A stretch of DNA of 64,000 nucleotides from Planobispora longispora (GTDB lineage Bacteria > Actinomycetota > Actinomycetes > Streptosporangiales > Streptosporangiaceae), in assembly GCF_016863135.1 (NCBI RefSeq), contig NZ_BOOH01000058.1, positions 1 to 64,000 on the forward strand, in the 5' to 3' direction. Each line of letters begins with the position of its first letter. The stretch's first letter is position 1. Made by a program: the position numbers and the translations under genes. The notes beneath the pieces were generated by a model, which worked only from the letters and a program-made list of their open reading frames with translations, ran no database searches and was not told the origin of the DNA. Positions 8,471 through 15,645 of this stretch are shown piece after piece.

Positions 8471-9007
8471 GTGACGCGACGATCTCGATGGCTCTGGGCC
8501 GCCGCCGTGCTCTGGTCGGCGGCTCCTGCCGTCTTCCTGCGGATCCCGGATCTGCTGGTCTGGATCCAGGAACTGCTGGCACCGCCGGAGGAGTACGGCG
8601 ATCCGGGTGACATCTACGGGATGGCCCAGCTCTTTTCCGGCGGCCGCAGGATGAAGATCACCGTGTGGTTGGACGAGTACATCCACGGCGCCCCGGCCTT
8701 CGCCCTCGGCGCCGCGCCGCACGTCCTGCTCGGCCTCGGGGCGTGCCTGCTGGCCGCCCGGCGGGGCAGGCCGGAGACGGGCCGGATGGTCGTCAGGCTT
8801 CTCGCCGTCGTCCTCGTCCCGGTGTACGGCGTCCGCCCCCTGCTCTTCCTGGCGGACGCCATAGAGGGGTCCACGGGTATGTGGGGGTCACGTGGATCAT
8901 CGCTCTTGGTCGGAGACCTCTGCCAGCTCGTCGCGGTGCTCCTGATGATGCTCGCGCTCCGATCTGTCGGGGCGGGCAAGGAGACGGTCGTTCACCGGAT
9001 GGACTGA
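8471..9007 (+). CDS. Four-TM membrane protein, paralogue of the 5514 gene product
   Basis: The start is GTG 8471, with GGAG ten bases upstream. An in-frame TTG at 8462 is too close to that site. The 178-residue protein has hydrophobic segments near residues 8-25, 75-97, 105-128 and 150-172. It aligns along its length with the membrane half of the 493-residue protein at 5514, but has no C-terminal beta-rich domain. Shared features are the RRGRPETGRMVVR-like loop, PLLFLADA, the ST...MWG motif and a final VLLMMLALR helix. It follows the toxin gene by 36 bp and is convergent with rho. No function is known. Confidence 0.7.
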   Translation: MTRRSRWLWAAAVLWSAAPAVFLRIPDLLVWIQELLAPPEEYGDPGDIYGMAQLFSGGRRMKITVWLDEYIHGAPAFALGAAPHVLLGLGACLLAARRGRPETGRMVVRLLAVVLVPVYGVRPLLFLADAIEGSTGMWGSRGSSLLVGDLCQLVAVLLMMLALRSVGAGKETVVHRMD

Positions 9008-9017
9008 GGGCGCCGGA

Positions 9018-10217
9018 TCAGGTGGTCTGGCGGACCTGCTGGAGGAAGGCGGCGTTGGAGGGGGTCTCGCGGAGGCGTTCGGTGAGGAGTTCCAGGGCCT
9101 GCTGCCTGTCCAGGCCGCCGAGGGTGCGGCGGAGCCGCCAGGTGAGCAGCCGCTCGTCGGGGTCGAGGAGGATCTCCTCGCGGCGGGTGCCGGAGGCGTC
9201 CAGGTCCACGGCGGGGTAGAGACGCTTGTCGGCGAGGTCGCGGCGCAGGCGCAGCTCCATGTTGCCGGTGCCCTTGAACTCCTCGAAGAGGTTGTCGTCC
9301 ATCCGGGATCCGGTCTCGACGAGGGCGGTGGCGAGGATGGTCAGCGAGCCGCCGTCGCGGAGGTTGCGGGCGGCTCCGAAGAACCGGCGCGGAGGCAGGA
9401 GCGCGGCGGCGTCCAGGCCTCCGGCGAGCGTACGGCCGCCGCCCGGGGCGAGATTGTTGTAGGCGCGGGCCAGGCGGGTCAGCGAGTCGAGCAGGACGAC
9501 CACGTCCCGGCCGGACTCCGCCAGGCGCTTGGCGCGCTCGATCGCCAGCTCGGCGACCGCCGTGTGGTCGCGGTCGGCGCGGTCGAAGGTGGAGGCGGCG
9601 ACCTCCCCGCTGATCGACTCGCGCATCTCGGTGACCTCCTCGGGCCGCTCGCCGACGAGCACGACCATGAGGTGGGCCTCCGGGTGGTTGCGGGAGACCG
9701 CGGCGGCCAGGTCCCGCAGGACGAGGGTCTTGCCCGCCTTGGGCGGGGCGACGATCAGGCCGCGCTGGCCCTTGCCGACCGGGGCGAACAGATCGACGAC
9801 CCGGCCGGTCACCGACTCGGTCTCCAGGCGGAGCCGTTCGCTGGGGTGGACCGGCGTCATGTCCGCGAAGTGCGGGCGGGGGCCGCCGGGCGCGGCGCCG
9901 TTGACGGCGCGCACCTCGACCAGCCTGTCGTAGGGCCTGCGCGCGGCGGCGACGACGTGGTCGCCGGGGCGCAGGCCGTACTGCCTGACCTGGGCGAGCG
10001 GGACCTTCACATCGGCGCGGCCGGGGAGATATCCGTCGGTTCTGAGGTGCGCGACCTTGTCGCGCACGTCGAGGAGGCCCGAGACGATCTCGATGGGGAC
10101 GGGATCGGGGGCCGGTCCGGGGGCGGGGACGCCGGCGACGACGGGGGCGGGGGACGGGGGCGAGGCATCGCTCCTGCGGCGACGCGGGGGCTTCTTGACG
10201 ATGGTTTCCACGGTCAT
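9018..10217 (-). CDS. Short Rho-family transcription termination factor paralogue
   Basis: The 399-residue protein has a Pro/Arg-rich start (about 40 residues), a cold-shock-like RNA-binding domain (about 41-120, with [13 protein letters not shown]), and the full RecA-type motor. Walker A is APPKAGKT and Walker B is VVVLLDS. The Q and R loops are in [13 protein letters not shown] and [20 protein letters not shown]. It lacks the N-terminal Rho_N helical domain and the long charged insert usual in actinobacterial Rho, so it is probably a second Rho and the main copy lies elsewhere. That is inference. ATG 10217 has AAAGG nine bases upstream. A leader with several hairpins lies between it and the divergent MBL gene. 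Confidence 0.9.
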   Translation of the reverse strand: MTVETIVKKPPRRRRSDASPPSPAPVVAGVPAPGPAPDPVPIEIVSGLLDVRDKVAHLRTDGYLPGRADVKVPLAQVRQYGLRPGDHVVAAARRPYDRLVEVRAVNGAAPGGPRPHFADMTPVHPSERLRLETESVTGRVVDLFAPVGKGQRGLIVAPPKAGKTLVLRDLAAAVSRNHPEAHLMVVLVGERPEEVTEMRESISGEVAASTFDRADRDHTAVAELAIERAKRLAESGRDVVVLLDSLTRLARAYNNLAPGGGRTLAGGLDAAALLPPRRFFGAARNLRDGGSLTILATALVETGSRMDDNLFEEFKGTGNMELRLRRDLADKRLYPAVDLDASGTRREEILLDPDERLLTWRLRRTLGGLDRQQALELLTERLRETPSNAAFLQQVRQTT

Positions 10218-10262
10218 ATGGGCGACCTTTCATGGGAACGGACACGGACGGCGTCCTGGGAA

Positions 10263-10340
10263 TCCCGCGAGGGATACGCGGGGGAGAACGGGTGCCGCGC
10301 GGGATGCGCGGCAGCAGAAGCGCGTGCGGCGCAGGGCACG
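10263..10340 (-). promoter_or_regulatory. Hairpin array in the rho leader
   Basis: Three hairpins sit in the leader of the Rho-like gene. One has a 6-bp stem CCCGCG/CGCGGG (10264-10269 with 10277-10282). One has a perfect 8-bp stem TGCCGCGC/GCGCGGCA (10293-10300 with 10306-10313, loop GGGAT). One has a 5-bp stem CGTGC/GCACG (10323-10327 with 10336-10340). The first two share the pattern CCGCG-x-GGGAT-x-CGCGG. A role in autoregulation or attenuation is inferred. Confidence 0.45.
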
Positions 10341-10465
10341 ATGACGCATGCCGCGCGAGGCACGGAATGAGAGAGAAGGGCGGATCGGTCGCACGCGGCT
10401 CAGCCTGCGGTGCGTCACACCCGATATCACAGTAACATGCCCGATCACCGTCACAAGGAGATCGC

Positions 10466-11209
10466 ATGTCCTATGAGCCCATAACGGTCGCCGGTGTCGA
10501 GGTGTTCCCGCTGCGCGACGCCGTGGGACCGATGGGGGGCACCATCCGGCGGCCGCTGCCGGAGATGTTCCCGGGCGGCTGCCACCACGACGGCGAGTGG
10601 ATCCTGCATTTCCGCTGCTACCTGCTGCGTGACGCGGCGGGCCGGACCGTGCTGGTGGACACCGGGATCGGCGCGACGGACTCTCCGGCGGCGAGATGGG
10701 CCCCCGTTCCCGGGTCGCTGGCGGCCGAGCTGGCGCGGGTGGGGAGCGCGCCGGAGGACGTGGAGGCGGTGGTCATCACCCACTTGCACAGCGACCACGC
10801 GGGCGGGGCCGTGACGGGCGGCGTGCCCGCCTTCCCCAACGCCGAGTACGTCCTGCAGCGGACCGAGATCGACGCGGCCTCCGAGGCGATCCTCGGTCAC
10901 ATCGTCCGCCCGCTGGGCGAGCGGGTCCGGGTGGTCGACGGGGACGCGGGCCTGTTCTCCGGCATCCGGGTGATCCACGCCCCCGGTCACACCCCGGGTC
11001 ACCAGATCGTCCGGGTGGGCGAGCTGGCGCTCACCGGCGACCTGCTGCTGCACCCCTCCCAGCTGGCCGATCCGGGGGTGCCCTACCTCTACGACGACGA
11101 TTCGGAGCTGGCGGCCAGGACCCGCGCCGAGGTGCTGGAGCGGGTCAGGGCGGAGGGCGGCCTGATCGGCACCGCCCACCTGGACGAGCCGTTCATCAGG
11201 CTCGGCTGA
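10466..11209 (+). CDS. MBL-fold metallo-hydrolase
   Basis: The 247-residue protein carries the metal-binding motif HLHSDHAGG, the later His in HAPGHTPGH, the Asp in LTGDLLLH and a final His in GTAHLDEP. The layout matches the lactonase / glyoxalase-II branch of the metallo-beta-lactamase superfamily (quorum-quenching lactonases have similar spacing), but the substrate cannot be read from sequence. No signal peptide is present. The start is well placed by AAGGAG before ATG 10466. It is divergent from the Rho-like gene and convergent with the erythromycin-esterase-like gene, from which it is separated by only 34 bp. Confidence 0.88.
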   Translation: MSYEPITVAGVEVFPLRDAVGPMGGTIRRPLPEMFPGGCHHDGEWILHFRCYLLRDAAGRTVLVDTGIGATDSPAARWAPVPGSLAAELARVGSAPEDVEAVVITHLHSDHAGGAVTGGVPAFPNAEYVLQRTEIDAASEAILGHIVRPLGERVRVVDGDAGLFSGIRVIHAPGHTPGHQIVRVGELALTGDLLLHPSQLADPGVPYLYDDDSELAARTRAEVLERVRAEGGLIGTAHLDEPFIRLG

Positions 11210-11243
11210 CCCCGCCGCCTCCTCGGCCCGGTCGGCGCGCCGG

Positions 11244-12401
11244 TCAGTCCAGCCGGACGGCCTCCTTGAGGAAGACGACGCCGTCGATCATGCCGAGCTG
11301 GGCCGGGTCCAGTGGGAAATAGGCGAAATCGTGGGAGACGCGCGGCGCTGACTCCGTGACGGCCTCGGCCAGGCGGCGGGTGTCGATGAGCGCGTGGTCC
11401 CACGGGAGTGCGGAGAGGACGCCCTCGACGGTGTCCGGGGGCGGGGTGTCGTCGCCGACCGTGCCGAAGGCGGAGAACAGGAAGGCGTACCGGTCGCCCA
11501 GGTGCGCTCCGGTGATCGCCCCCGCGCTCCACCACTCCACCGGCAGGTCGCCGAGCCGCATGGAGCTCCTGACCCGCTGCAGGTGGAGGTTGTGGCAGAA
11601 GACCAGGGCCGGCCCCCGCTCGGCGACGGCGCGCAGGTTGGCGGCCATCATCGCGTCCCGCAGGCCCGTCAGCCGCGCCATCCGCGCCGGGGACGCGTCG
11701 GCCAGCCAGTGGTGGTAGCGGAGCAGGCCGACGGCGGTGCGCCCGTACAGCGCCGCCCGCTCCCGGTCCTCCGCGCTCAGCCGCGGCAGCTGGGTGTCGA
11801 GCAGCGCCACCAGGTCGTCGGCGAGCAGCCGCAGCCGCCGGGCGTCGGCGGACTGGCCGATCGACTGGGACGGGTCCATGACCGTGGCCTCGTTCGTCCA
11901 CCGGTCGTCCGGGCCGAGCAGCTCGTCGAGGGTCTCCATGGTGCAGGGGAGCGGGTCGTCGAGGAGGGCGTGGAGAGCGGTGAGCGCCTGGCGCGGGCTC
12001 TCCGCCCAATACTCCAGCGGGCCGTCGAAGCCGAAGAACCGGAGCTTCTCGTCGTGCTCCTCGTTGTAGGCGCGCATCCAGCGCACGAGCTCGCGGTTGG
12101 CCGGGATCGTGCCGAAGCGGTGGCTGAAGCCGCGCTCCATGACGTCGTCGAGCGTGCCCGCGCCCGTCGCGATGTAGTCGTCCACCACGAGGCCCCGGAG
12201 GCAGTCGCTCTCGATGGCGAACGACCGGTAGCCCTCGTGCTCGACCAGGTGCCGGAAGATCTCGTTGCGCAGCTCGCCCAGCTCCGCCACGAAGTGCCGG
12301 GCCTCGCCCAGGCCGAGCAGCAGGGGCTCGGCGGGAAGCGACCGGAGGAACGCAGAGACGCCCGCGCCGTCGAGCGGCCGGGCCGTGTCCTTGATGTCCA
12401 T
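11244..12401 (-). CDS. Erythromycin-esterase family protein
   Basis: The 385-residue protein from ATG 12401 shows the family's active-site blocks: LGLGEARHFVAELGELR, the segment FAIESD, and a later VFCHNLHLQR. Ere-type enzymes use a His and acidic residues to open macrolide lactones, but most actinobacterial members have unknown substrates. An upstream in-frame TTG at 12425 would place an 18-bp dyad inside the coding region, so ATG 12401 (after GAAGG) is preferred. The gene is divergent from the tandem-MerR regulator at 12493, which probably controls it through the dyad between them. Together they look like a drug-responsive pair, by inference. Confidence 0.85.
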   Translation of the reverse strand: MDIKDTARPLDGAGVSAFLRSLPAEPLLLGLGEARHFVAELGELRNEIFRHLVEHEGYRSFAIESDCLRGLVVDDYIATGAGTLDDVMERGFSHRFGTIPANRELVRWMRAYNEEHDEKLRFFGFDGPLEYWAESPRQALTALHALLDDPLPCTMETLDELLGPDDRWTNEATVMDPSQSIGQSADARRLRLLADDLVALLDTQLPRLSAEDRERAALYGRTAVGLLRYHHWLADASPARMARLTGLRDAMMAANLRAVAERGPALVFCHNLHLQRVRSSMRLGDLPVEWWSAGAITGAHLGDRYAFLFSAFGTVGDDTPPPDTVEGVLSALPWDHALIDTRRLAEAVTESAPRVSHDFAYFPLDPAQLGMIDGVVFLKEAVRLD

Positions 12402-12404
12402 GCC

Positions 12405-12422
12405 TTCAACGGTATCGTTGAA
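12405..12422. promoter_or_regulatory. Dyad in the esterase/MerR divergent promoter
   Basis: Perfect 7-bp inverted repeat TTCAACG and CGTTGAA separated by GTAT, in the 91-bp gap between the divergent genes. MerR-type regulators bind dyads inside stretched promoters, so this is the likely binding site of the adjacent regulator. Confidence 0.6.
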
Positions 12423-12492
12423 CAAACGGTGTAAACTTGTCCTGGAAGAAGCCCGCTTTCAGTGCGAGAAACCTTCAATCGGTGGTGCATCC

Positions 12493-13215
12493 ATGAGGCC
12501 GGTGGACCTGGCGCGCGAGCACGGCCTGTCCACCCAGGCGATCAGGAATTACGAGGAGGCCGGAATCCTGCCCGCCGCCGGACGCACCGCCCACGGCTAT
12601 CGCACCTACACGCCGCTGCACGCGCGAGCCCTGCGCGCGTTCCTCGCCCTCGTGCCCGGGCACGGTCACCAGACGGCCGCGTCGATCATGCAGGCGGTCA
12701 ACCGGGACGCCGTCGAGGACGCGCTGCGGATCATCGATGAGAGCCACGGCCAGCTCCTCGACGACCGCCGCACCCTCCAGGCCGTCGAGGTCGCGCTCCG
12801 CGATCTGGCGCCCGTGCCGCAGGAGCGCCGCGGCACATCCGGCGGCGGCGCGTCCGGTGACGGCACGTCCGGCGGTGACACGTTCATCGGACCCCTGGCC
12901 AGGAGGCTCGGCATCCGTCCCGCCACCTTGCGCAAGTGGGAGAGCGCCGGGCTGGTCCGGCCGCGCCGCGATCCGCAGACGGGCTACCGGGTCTACAGCG
13001 CGGCCGATGTGCGGGACGCCCGGCTGGTGCATCAGCTCAGGCGGGGCGGCTACCTGCTGGAGCAGATCGCCCCGCTGATCGCCCAGGTCCGCTCCGCCGG
13101 GGGCGTCGCCCCACTGGAGTCGGCTCTGCGCGACTGGCACGCCCGGCTGTCGGCCCGGGGCCGCGCCATGCTCGCGGGCGCCGCCGACCTGGACGCCTAC
13201 CTCCGCGCCCGGTGA
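12493..13215 (+). CDS. Tandem MerR-type transcriptional regulator (TioE-like)
   Basis: The 240-residue protein holds two MerR helix-turn-helix domains in one chain. The first (residues 1-70) contains LAREHGLSTQAIRNYEEAGILPAAGRTAHGYRTY. The second (about 125-200) contains LARRLGIRPATLRKWESAGLVRPRRDPQTGYRVYSAADV. A Gly/Ser-rich linker (about 110-125) separates them. This arrangement matches proteins annotated as TioE-family regulators. No effector-binding domain or Cys cluster is seen, so ligand sensing is unclear. ATG 12493 is used as start. It is divergent from the erythromycin-esterase-like gene with a dyad between them. Confidence 0.85.
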   Translation: MRPVDLAREHGLSTQAIRNYEEAGILPAAGRTAHGYRTYTPLHARALRAFLALVPGHGHQTAASIMQAVNRDAVEDALRIIDESHGQLLDDRRTLQAVEVALRDLAPVPQERRGTSGGGASGDGTSGGDTFIGPLARRLGIRPATLRKWESAGLVRPRRDPQTGYRVYSAADVRDARLVHQLRRGGYLLEQIAPLIAQVRSAGGVAPLESALRDWHARLSARGRAMLAGAADLDAYLRAR

Positions 13216-13335
13216 CGGCCGCGCTGACGGTGAGCCGATGACGGCCGCGCTGACGCGGGCCGGTTCCGCTGACGGCTGACGGCTGGCGGTTGGCGGCCGT
13301 ACACGATCCGCCTGGTCGTACGGACGGTCCCGTCA

Positions 13336-13346
13336 TGGAAATTTCA
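13336..13346. promoter_or_regulatory. GAAATTTC palindrome upstream of pectate lyase
   Basis: TGGAAATTTCA lies eight bases before the -35 box of the pectate lyase promoter. It resembles the TGAAACTTTCA palindrome upstream of the cellulase gene (15367-15377). A shared activator or repressor is possible. Confidence 0.4.
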
Positions 13347-13353
13347 TGGTCCA

Positions 13354-13383
13354 TTGACAGTGGGAAAACGCTTTCCTTATGGT
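13354..13383 (+). promoter_or_regulatory. Promoter of pectate lyase gene
   Basis: TTGACA at 13354-13359 and TATGGT at 13378-13383 with an 18-bp spacer, about 120 bp before the TTG start. This is a close match to a housekeeping sigma promoter. Confidence 0.65.
13363..13376. promoter_or_regulatory. LacI-family-like operator between the promoter boxes
   Basis: GGAAA and TTTCC arms flank ACGC, with the central CG typical of LacI-family sites. It lies in the spacer of the pectate lyase promoter, where a bound repressor would block polymerase. The same GGGAAAACGCT sequence recurs upstream of the cellulase gene (15424-15434). Confidence 0.55.
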
Positions 13384-13413
13384 TTGCCTGCGCGCCGAAC
13401 AAGCGTGCGTTCG

Positions 13414-13439
13414 CTCGTGTGAACAGCTCGTGTGAACAG
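13414..13439. repeat. 13-bp perfect tandem duplication in the pectate lyase leader
   Basis: CTCGTGTGAACAG occurs twice in direct succession (13414-13426 and 13427-13439) between the promoter and the start codon. No function is known. Confidence 0.7.
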
Positions 13440-13505
13440 TGAGTGCTCGCTGGGGGGAATCCAGACGCGGGTCCCAGGACCCGCTGGACCAGCAAGGAGC
13501 TCGGC

Positions 13506-15122
13506 TTGAAGAGCAGATTCGACAGAAGGGCGGCAGCGGCGGCCACCATCGCCGTCATCGGCGCGCTCGCCGCCTCCGGGTGGACGGCCGCCTCGGCCGC
13601 CGCGGCCCCGGCACCCGGCGCGTACACCCTCGTCAACGCGGGCAGCGGCCTGTGCCTGGAGGTTCCGGGCGCCGGCGCCTCCGACGGGGTGCAGCTCGCG
13701 CAGTCCGCCTGCGACGGGGACTCCTCCCAGACCTGGAACCTGACCGCCGTCGGCGGCGGCTTCCAGCTCAAGGCGGCCCACAGCGGCAGGTGCGCGGGCG
13801 TCAGGGACGCCAGCACCTCCGCGGGCAAGGCCGTGCAGCAGGAGGCCTGCTCGGGGGCCTCGTCCCAGACGTGGCAGCCGACCGCCGCCGGGGCGGACTA
13901 CCGGGTCGTCAACGCCAACGGCGGCAAGTGCCTCAACATCAAGGACAACTCGACCGCCTCCGGCGCCCTGGTCCAGCAGAACTCCTGCGACTCGGCCACG
14001 AGCAAGCAGTGGAGGTTCGTCCCGGCGGGCTCCGCGACGCCGACGGCCACACCGACGGTCACCCCCACGGCGACGCCGACCGTGACACCTACGGCCACGC
14101 CCACGGTCACCCCCACGGTGACGCCGACCGGCTCCCCGGGCAACGCCGACGGCCTGGTCGGCTTCGCCACCCTGACCGGGTACGGCCGCACCGGAACGAG
14201 CGGCGGCGCCGGCGGCGAGACGGTGACCGTCAGCACCTACGCGCAGCTGGCGGCGGCCGTCGCCGACGACACGCCCCGCGTCGTCCGCGTGTCGGGCACG
14301 ATCACCGGCACCGGCACCGGCGCCAAGATGCTGGACGTCGGCTCGAACAAGACCGTCATCGGCGTCGGGACGAACGCGACGATCAGCGGGTTCGGGTTCG
14401 ACGTCAACGGCTGGGGCCCGGACGAGGTCGCCTGGGGCGGCGATCTCTGCAGCCCCGCCAACAGGGACAAGTTCACGCACACGCGGAATGTGATCATCCG
14501 GAACCTGACGTTCCGGAACTCCGCCGACGACTCGGTCAACGTGCAGTGCTACTCGCACCACGTGTGGGTCGACCACAACACCTTCCACACGTCCGCCGAC
14601 GGCTCGGTGGACGTCAAGCGCGGGTCCGACCTGGTGACGGTCTCCTATAACCGGTTCATCGCCACGGACAAGTCGATGCTGCTGGGCCACAGCGACGGCA
14701 ACGGCGCGCAGGACGAGGGCTACCTGCGCGTCACCTACCACCACAACTGGTTCGACGGGTCGAACACCCGCCACCCGAGGGTGCGCTTCGGCTACGCCCA
14801 CGTGTTCGCCAACTACGTGGACGTCGAGGACTACTTCATCGGACTGGGCGTGGGCGGCCAGGTCTACGCCGAGAGCAACTACGTCAAGGGCGCGAAGACC
14901 ATCACCGAGGACTTCGGCGACACCAAGCTGACCTGGACCGGCAGCAACTTCTACGACCCGGCCACGATCACCCGGGCGCAGGACAGCGGCAAGGTCCAGA
15001 GTGACTGGCTGCGCGCCGACGGAGGCGTCGCGGCGCCGCCGTACTCCTACTCGGCCGGCCCCGCCTCCCCGGCCCCGCCGGCCGCGGGCGCGGGCGTCAC
15101 CGGAGCGGACCGGATCCCGTAG
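13506..15122 (+). CDS. Secreted pectate lyase: CBM13 (ricin B-type) plus PL1
   Basis: I start at TTG 13506, which has AAGGAG eight bases upstream. The 538-residue product has a signal peptide (basic start, hydrophobic core, ASAAAAPAPG near residue 35). A beta-trefoil CBM13 of about 130 residues follows, with three QxW repeats (QTW, QTW, QWR). A Thr/Pro linker of about 35 residues, made of TATPTVTP repeats, leads to a polysaccharide lyase family 1 domain (about 210-510). PL1 features include NVIIRNLTFRNS, VWVDHNTF and RHPRVRFGYAHVFANYV, with the catalytic Arg region. PL1 enzymes cleave polygalacturonate by beta-elimination using calcium. An operator-like site lies in its promoter and a 17-bp hairpin terminator follows. 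Confidence 0.93.
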   Translation: MKSRFDRRAAAAATIAVIGALAASGWTAASAAAAPAPGAYTLVNAGSGLCLEVPGAGASDGVQLAQSACDGDSSQTWNLTAVGGGFQLKAAHSGRCAGVRDASTSAGKAVQQEACSGASSQTWQPTAAGADYRVVNANGGKCLNIKDNSTASGALVQQNSCDSATSKQWRFVPAGSATPTATPTVTPTATPTVTPTATPTVTPTVTPTGSPGNADGLVGFATLTGYGRTGTSGGAGGETVTVSTYAQLAAAVADDTPRVVRVSGTITGTGTGAKMLDVGSNKTVIGVGTNATISGFGFDVNGWGPDEVAWGGDLCSPANRDKFTHTRNVIIRNLTFRNSADDSVNVQCYSHHVWVDHNTFHTSADGSVDVKRGSDLVTVSYNRFIATDKSMLLGHSDGNGAQDEGYLRVTYHHNWFDGSNTRHPRVRFGYAHVFANYVDVEDYFIGLGVGGQVYAESNYVKGAKTITEDFGDTKLTWTGSNFYDPATITRAQDSGKVQSDWLRADGGVAAPPYSYSAGPASPAPPAAGAGVTGADRIP

Positions 15123-15150
15123 CGTTCCCCGTTCCCCGTTCCCCGTTCCC
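15123..15150. repeat. Four tandem copies of a 7-bp unit
   Basis: CGTTCCC is repeated four times exactly, directly after the pectate lyase stop codon. It is a simple-sequence tract that probably varies in length between strains. Confidence 0.8.
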
Positions 15151-15203
15151 GGCACGGCTGCTCCCCCGCGCATCCTGACCGTTCGCGGGAGAGCGCCCGC
15201 CAC

Positions 15204-15244
15204 GGGCCTCTCTCCCTCACCCTGACCGTGAGGGAGAGAGGCCC
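15204..15244. terminator. 17-bp perfect hairpin terminator after pectate lyase
   Basis: Arms at 15204-15220 and 15228-15244 are perfectly complementary over 17 bp with a 7-base loop. There is no T-tract, as is common in high-GC actinomycetes. Confidence 0.85.
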
Positions 15245-15645
15245 TGCTCATGAGCGCCCCGGGCCGCTTCCGCCGTGCGGGCCGAGGACGACGCCCGTCA
15301 GGGCGGTCACCGGCGTGGGGGGCGCGAGGTCACCGGCGTCGATGATGCCAGTCGCCGCGCCCTCCCTGAAACTTTCATCGCGGGGGAGATCGGCGGGCAG
15401 CGTCGTGATCACGGCGGTGAGCAGGGAAAACGCTGGCCGTCACGGGGATTTTCGGCGGGCGGGCGGTGACCGTAATCCCGGCTTTTTCGCGGCCTATACC
15501 TCACAAACTGGTAAAAATCGCTCCGGACCTCGCGGTGCGCGGGCGGAAGCGGCCCCGACCTCACCGGTCCGTGAAGTACAGAGCGCCCGAAGAGCCGTCC
15601 GCGGTCTCCCGCGACGGCTCACCTCGAACGCGAAAGGCCACTGTT
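15245..15645 (+). promoter_or_regulatory. 401-bp upstream region of the cellulase gene
   Basis: No convincing gene lies here. The region carries TGAAACTTTCA (15367-15377), a perfect 5-bp inverted repeat around one base. It also carries GGGAAAACGCT (15424-15434), identical to the operator half of the pectate lyase promoter. A TATACC stretch near 15495 could be a -10 box. A ribosome-binding site GAAAGG precedes the GTG start. Confidence 0.45.

Noticed and set aside
10230-10454. 74-residue leftward frame in the rho leader
   Set aside because: Arg/Pro-rich composition typical of antisense frames, weak start, overlaps the hairpin array, no family match.
12418-12437. Standard -35/-10 pair (TTGAAC and TAAACT) for the MerR gene
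   Set aside because: Only eight bases separate the boxes, which does not fit a promoter spacer.
13216-13505. CRISPR-like or mobile-element remnant between the MerR gene and the pectate lyase gene
   Set aside because: Only one tandem pair and promoter elements are present, with no spaced repeats and no transposase residue.
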